From positions 1-14,671 of the forward strand of contig JARGGE010000024.1 of the NCBI GenBank assembly GCA_029210865.1: a stretch of DNA of 14,671 nucleotides, given 5' to 3'. Source of the DNA: Trueperaceae bacterium. GTDB lineage: Bacteria > Deinococcota > Deinococci > Deinococcales > Trueperaceae. The notes below the pieces were generated by a model, which was not told where the DNA came from, did not search any database, and saw only the letters and a program-made list of their open reading frames with translations. Both the position numbers and the translations under genes were made by a program. Below are positions 11,911 to 14,671 of the stretch, in pieces. The number at the start of each line of letters is the position of its first letter. Position 1 is the first letter of the stretch.

Positions 11911-13401
11911 GTGGGCGTCGTCGATCCCCGTCCACTGCTGGCGCCGCTGATCTCGTTCGCCTGCGCCGGGCTGGTGTTCGCCGCCGGCCGCAACGCCTTC
12001 TGGCGCCGCTTCTGGAGCCTGTCCGCGGCGGCCGTCAAGCTCGCGCTGGTGCTCTCGATGCTCCCGGGAACCCTGCGCGGCGTCGTCTACACCTTCGACG
12101 TCGTCGCCTTCACGCCCGGGATCGGGATCGCCTTCCGCGCCGACGCGTATGGCATGTTCTTCGCGCTCGTGTCCTCGACGCTGTGGACGCTCACGACCAT
12201 CTACGCGATCGGCTACATGCGGGGCGAGCCCGACCGTTCCCGCTTCTTCGGCTTCTTCGCCCTGTGCGTCTCGACGACGGTCGGGGTCGCCTTCGCCGAG
12301 AACCTGCTCACCTTCTTCCTCTTCTACGAGACCCTGACCATCTGCACGTACCCGCTCGTCGTCCACGCCGAGACGCCCGAGGCCCTGCGCGCCGGTCGCG
12401 TGTACCTGACCTACACCCTGATCGGCGGCGGGTTCGTGCTGCTCGGTTCGGTCATGGCCTTCGACGCGGCCGGCACCCTGACCCTCGCGCAGCCCGGCAT
12501 CCTGCCGGCCGACGCGGGCGGCGCCACGCTGGCGACGATCTTCGCGGCGCTGATCGTGGGCTTCGGCGTCAAGGCGGCGATCATGCCGCTGCACGGCTGG
12601 CTGCCGCTCGCGATGGTGGCCCCCACGCCCGTGAGCGCGCTGCTGCACGCCGTGGCGGTCGTCAAGGTGGGCGCCTTCGGGGTGACGCGCGTCATCTACA
12701 ACGTCTTCGGGGTCGAGCTGCTGCAGGACCTCGGGTTCGCGACGCCGCTGGCGTGGCTGGCCGCCTTCACGATCCTCGCGGGCTCGGCGATCGCGCTCAC
12801 CCAGGACCACCTCAAGCGCCGGCTTGCGTACTCGACGATCAGCCAGCTCTCGTACATCGTGCTCGGCGCGGCGCTGCTGACCCCGTTCGCGGCGACGGCC
12901 GCGATCCTGCACGTCGCCCACCAGGCCTTCGCGAAGATCACGATGTTCTTCGTCGTCGGCGCGATCCAGCGCACCACCGGCAAGACCCGCGTGAGCGAAC
13001 TCGCCGGCATCGGCGCGCGCATGCCGTGGTCGATGGCGGCCTTCACGATCGCCGCGCTCTCGTTCGTCGGCGTGCCGCTGTTCGCGGGTTTCGTCACCAA
13101 GTGGTACCTCTCGCTCGGCGCGCTGCAGGCCGGCGCGGGGGTGTTCGTCGGCGTCATGCTGGTCAGCTCGCTGCTCAACGCCGCCTACTGGTTCCCGATC
13201 GTCCACCTCGCGTACTTCCGGCGCGCGGACGGTGGCGACGAGGGGGTCCACGAGGCTCCGCCGTTGCTGCTCGTGCCCATCCTGATCTGCGCGGCCTACG
13301 TGCTCTTGCTCGGCTTGACGACGCAGGTGCCCGGCATGCCCTTCTCGGTGGCGCAGGTGGCGGTCGAACGCGCGTTCGCGGTTCCCGCGGTGGTGCCGTG
13401 A
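11911..13401 (+). CDS. Second NuoL/MrpD-type proton-conducting subunit
   Basis: A 496-residue membrane protein with about 14 helices, the second antiporter-like subunit of the operon. E140 (FFLFYETLTICTYPL), K221 (GFGVKAAIMPLHGW), K252 (VVKVGAFG) and K397 (FVTKWYLSLGA) keep the channel charges. After TM7 the usual WLPDAH reads WLPLAMVAPTPVSALLHA, closer to NuoL-type wording. No MrpA-like C-terminal extension is attached, so it is not a full MrpA, although it may fill the place of MrpA's N-terminal antiporter module. The GTG at 11911 is one base past the mrpD stop; the stop overlaps the next gene as GTGA. Role in Na+/H+ exchange or proton translocation is inferred from the operon. Confidence 0.9.
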   Translation: MGVVDPRPLLAPLISFACAGLVFAAGRNAFWRRFWSLSAAAVKLALVLSMLPGTLRGVVYTFDVVAFTPGIGIAFRADAYGMFFALVSSTLWTLTTIYAIGYMRGEPDRSRFFGFFALCVSTTVGVAFAENLLTFFLFYETLTICTYPLVVHAETPEALRAGRVYLTYTLIGGGFVLLGSVMAFDAAGTLTLAQPGILPADAGGATLATIFAALIVGFGVKAAIMPLHGWLPLAMVAPTPVSALLHAVAVVKVGAFGVTRVIYNVFGVELLQDLGFATPLAWLAAFTILAGSAIALTQDHLKRRLAYSTISQLSYIVLGAALLTPFAATAAILHVAHQAFAKITMFFVVGAIQRTTGKTRVSELAGIGARMPWSMAAFTIAALSFVGVPLFAGFVTKWYLSLGALQAGAGVFVGVMLVSSLLNAAYWFPIVHLAYFRRADGGDEGVHEAPPLLLVPILICAAYVLLLGLTTQVPGMPFSVAQVAVERAFAVPAVVP

Positions 13402-14612
13402 CCGGCGGGCCGATCGGCGTTGGGCCGGCCACCGTGACCGCGGTGGTGTCGCTCTGGCCCCTCGTGGCGGTGCTGCTGCCGCTGCTCGGCATCGCGGCCT
13501 TCGCCCTGAAGCGCCCGCGGGCCGCGGCGCGCGCGCTCGCGGGCGTGGTCGGCGCCACCTTCGCGGTCACGCTCGCCTTCGTGCCAGCGGTCCTGGGCTT
13601 CCTCGAGCCCACCGTGTTCGTCCTGCACATGACCCCGCAGCTGTGGCTCGAGCTTCGCGTCGACGCGGCCGGCGCCCTCTACGGCGCCACCGTGGCGGGC
13701 CTCGCGCTGCTCGCGTCCGTCTACGCGTTCGGCTACCTCCCCGAGGGACCCGGCCGGGCGCGCTTCTTCGGGTTCCTGATGGCGACGCTCGCGAGCACGC
13801 TCGGCGTCGCCTACGCCGGCAACCTGATCACGTTCCTGCTGTTCTACGAGGCGTTCTCGGTGCTCACGTACGCCTTGGTGGTGCACGAGCGGACGCCGGC
13901 AGCGCTCGCGGCGGGCGCCAAGTACATCGCCTACGTCCTGATCGGCGGGAGCCTGGTGCTCATGGGGGTCCTGCTGACGTACTCCTTCGTCGGCGACCTC
14001 ACCTTCACGCCCGGCGGGCTGGCGACCGCCGGCGTCGCTCCCGAGGTGCTGCGGTGGACCTTCGGGTGCTTCGTGGCGGGTTTCGGCGTCAAGGCGGCGC
14101 TCGTGCCGTTGCACGGGTGGGTGCCCGACGCGCACCCGGCCGCGCCGGCGCCGTTCTCGGCGCTGTTGTCGGGCGTCATGGTGGCGGCCGGCGCCTTCGG
14201 CATCCTGCGCGTGGTGTTCGAGGTCTTCGGGGCCGATCGCCTGCGCGCGCTGGGCGTCCTGCCCTGGTTGGGCGCCGTCGCCGCCACCACCGTGCTCGTC
14301 GGGGCGCTGTTCGCGCTCGGTCAGCCCGACCTGAAGCGCCGCCTGGCCTACTCCACGATCAGCCAGATGGGCTACCTGACGCTCGCGATCTCGCTGGTCG
14401 GCGCGACCGCGACCGCCGGGGCGCTCGTCCACCTCGTCCACCACGCCTTCCTGAAGGGCACGCTCTTCTTCTGCGCTGGCATCTGGATCCACGGCCACGG
14501 CGCGCGTCGGCTCGCCGACCTGCGCGGGATGGCGACGCGGACGCCGTGGACCGCCTCGTCGACGGCGAGCGCCTTGGTGAACGACTTCACCGCGCCCTTG
14601 GTGGCGACGTAG
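13398..14612 (+). CDS. Third NuoL/MrpD-type subunit, 3' end lost at a junction
   Basis: The frame is antiporter-like from the GTG at 13398 (GTGA overlap) to about residue 385: E151 (LLFYEAFSVLTYAL), K232 (GFGVKAALVPLHGWVPDAH), YSTISQMGYLTLA, LADLRGMATRTPWTA. The TM8 lysine seen in its two neighbours is alanine here (A263, SGVMVAAGAFG). After TPWTA the expected helix and the TM12 lysine do not appear. Instead about 18 polar, low-quality residues lead to TAG at 14610-14612, and the DNA there reads as an SDR gene on the other strand. The protein would normally be about 490-500 residues, so some 110 are missing. The last coding bases should not be taken as part of the real protein. Confidence 0.8.
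   Translation: MTGGPIGVGPATVTAVVSLWPLVAVLLPLLGIAAFALKRPRAAARALAGVVGATFAVTLAFVPAVLGFLEPTVFVLHMTPQLWLELRVDAAGALYGATVAGLALLASVYAFGYLPEGPGRARFFGFLMATLASTLGVAYAGNLITFLLFYEAFSVLTYALVVHERTPAALAAGAKYIAYVLIGGSLVLMGVLLTYSFVGDLTFTPGGLATAGVAPEVLRWTFGCFVAGFGVKAALVPLHGWVPDAHPAAPAPFSALLSGVMVAAGAFGILRVVFEVFGADRLRALGVLPWLGAVAATTVLVGALFALGQPDLKRRLAYSTISQMGYLTLAISLVGATATAGALVHLVHHAFLKGTLFFCAGIWIHGHGARRLADLRGMATRTPWTASSTASALVNDFTAPLVAT
14534..14553. other. Junction between antiporter gene and reversed SDR fragment
   Basis: Bases here make sense in both genes: on the plus strand as the end of the antiporter's RTPWTA motif, on the minus strand as VHGVRV of the SDR. To the left only the antiporter reading is conserved, to the right only the SDR reading. 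The breakpoint therefore falls in this shared stretch of about 20 bases. Confidence 0.75.
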
Positions 14613-14671
14613 GTGGTGGCGTGGTGCTGGCCGATGGTCGCGACCAGGCTGGCGACGTTGACGATGGAGCC
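14534..14671 (-). CDS. Fragment of a short-chain dehydrogenase/reductase (SDR)
   Basis: Read from the right edge on the minus strand, the frame gives GSIVNVASLVAT, then HHATTYVATKGAVKSFTKAL, AVDEAVHGVRV. This is the classical SDR core: catalytic Ser (NVAS) 13 residues before Tyr, and the YxxxK motif as YVATK, followed by the ALAxExxxxGVRV helix-strand. About 46 residues are present. The N-terminal Rossmann part lies beyond the window. The downstream part (normally N-x-V/I-x-P-G after GVRV) is missing because the sequence switches into the antiporter gene. Too short to assign a substrate. Confidence concerns identity as SDR, not an intact gene. Confidence 0.85.

Noticed and set aside
10377..12038. 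Long minus-strand open frame (553 codons) opposite mrpD
   Set aside because: Arg/Glu/His/Asp-rich with no recognisable motif; it mirrors the hydrophobic codons of the real membrane protein.
12183..13397. Upstream extension of the third antiporter frame through the second antiporter gene
   Set aside because: The extension overlaps a well-supported gene in another frame and is Arg-rich; the GTG at 13398 gives a proper membrane N-terminus.
11695..14498. Further long minus-strand frames opposite the second and third antiporter genes
   Set aside because: Same shadow composition and no starts with ribosome-binding sites; only the frame beyond about 14534 shows real (SDR) homology.
8022..14671. 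Membrane-bound hydrogenase or complex I operon
   Set aside because: Only the antiporter-type membrane subunits are present; no hydrogenase large/small subunit, ferredoxin-like or quinone-module gene is visible.

Overview
This is a very GC-rich bacterial window with densely packed genes and many GTG starts. Several features point to Deinococcota, possibly near Trueperaceae. L19 (7228-7644) has the GEGVERVFP and RRAKLYYLRELRGKAAR wording and long charged C-terminal tail that I recall from Deinococcus L19. Four genes also have a -10-like TANNNT box 6-7 nt before the start codon, the layout of leaderless transcripts common in that phylum. The taxonomy is an inference; no database was searched.

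Left part, minus strand (1-4637): a two-component system comes first, an OmpR-type response regulator followed by a sensor kinase cut off by the left edge. Next is a tight four-gene operon transcribed right to left: MarR-family regulator, MhqO-like ring-cleaving dioxygenase, MhqD-like carboxylesterase, and methionine sulfoxide reductase B. The first three match the B. subtilis MhqR/MhqO/MhqD quinone-stress set. They are joined by 4-nt stop/start overlaps, and an interrupted palindrome that could be the regulator's operator lies upstream.

Middle part (4805-7868): a small thioredoxin-fold protein, a convergent flavin reductase-like protein, and a divergent YghZ-type aldo/keto reductase, followed by rplS with its own promoter and leader. 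Then comes tRNA-Ala(GGC) with a near-consensus promoter and a strong hairpin behind it. From the mhq operon to the aldo/keto reductase the common theme is redox and carbonyl/electrophile detoxification.

Right part, plus strand (8022-14671): an Mrp/Mnh-type cation/proton antiporter operon in the order E, F, G, MbhD-like, MbhE-MnhB fusion, C, D, D-like, D-like. This is the archaeal mbhA-H order rather than the classical mrpABCDEFG order. No full-length MrpA is present; its C-terminal domains are separate genes and two extra NuoL/M-type subunits follow MrpD. Seven of eight gene junctions are 4-nt overlaps.

Right edge: within about 14534-14553 the third antiporter-like gene stops looking like an antiporter. 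The remaining sequence reads, on the opposite strand, as the catalytic core of a short-chain dehydrogenase (SDR). The last ~120 bases are therefore from a different gene in reverse orientation, most likely an assembly chimera at a contig end, less likely a real rearrangement. No mobile element, CRISPR array or clearly new defence system was seen, and no gene-free stretch exceeds 300 bases.
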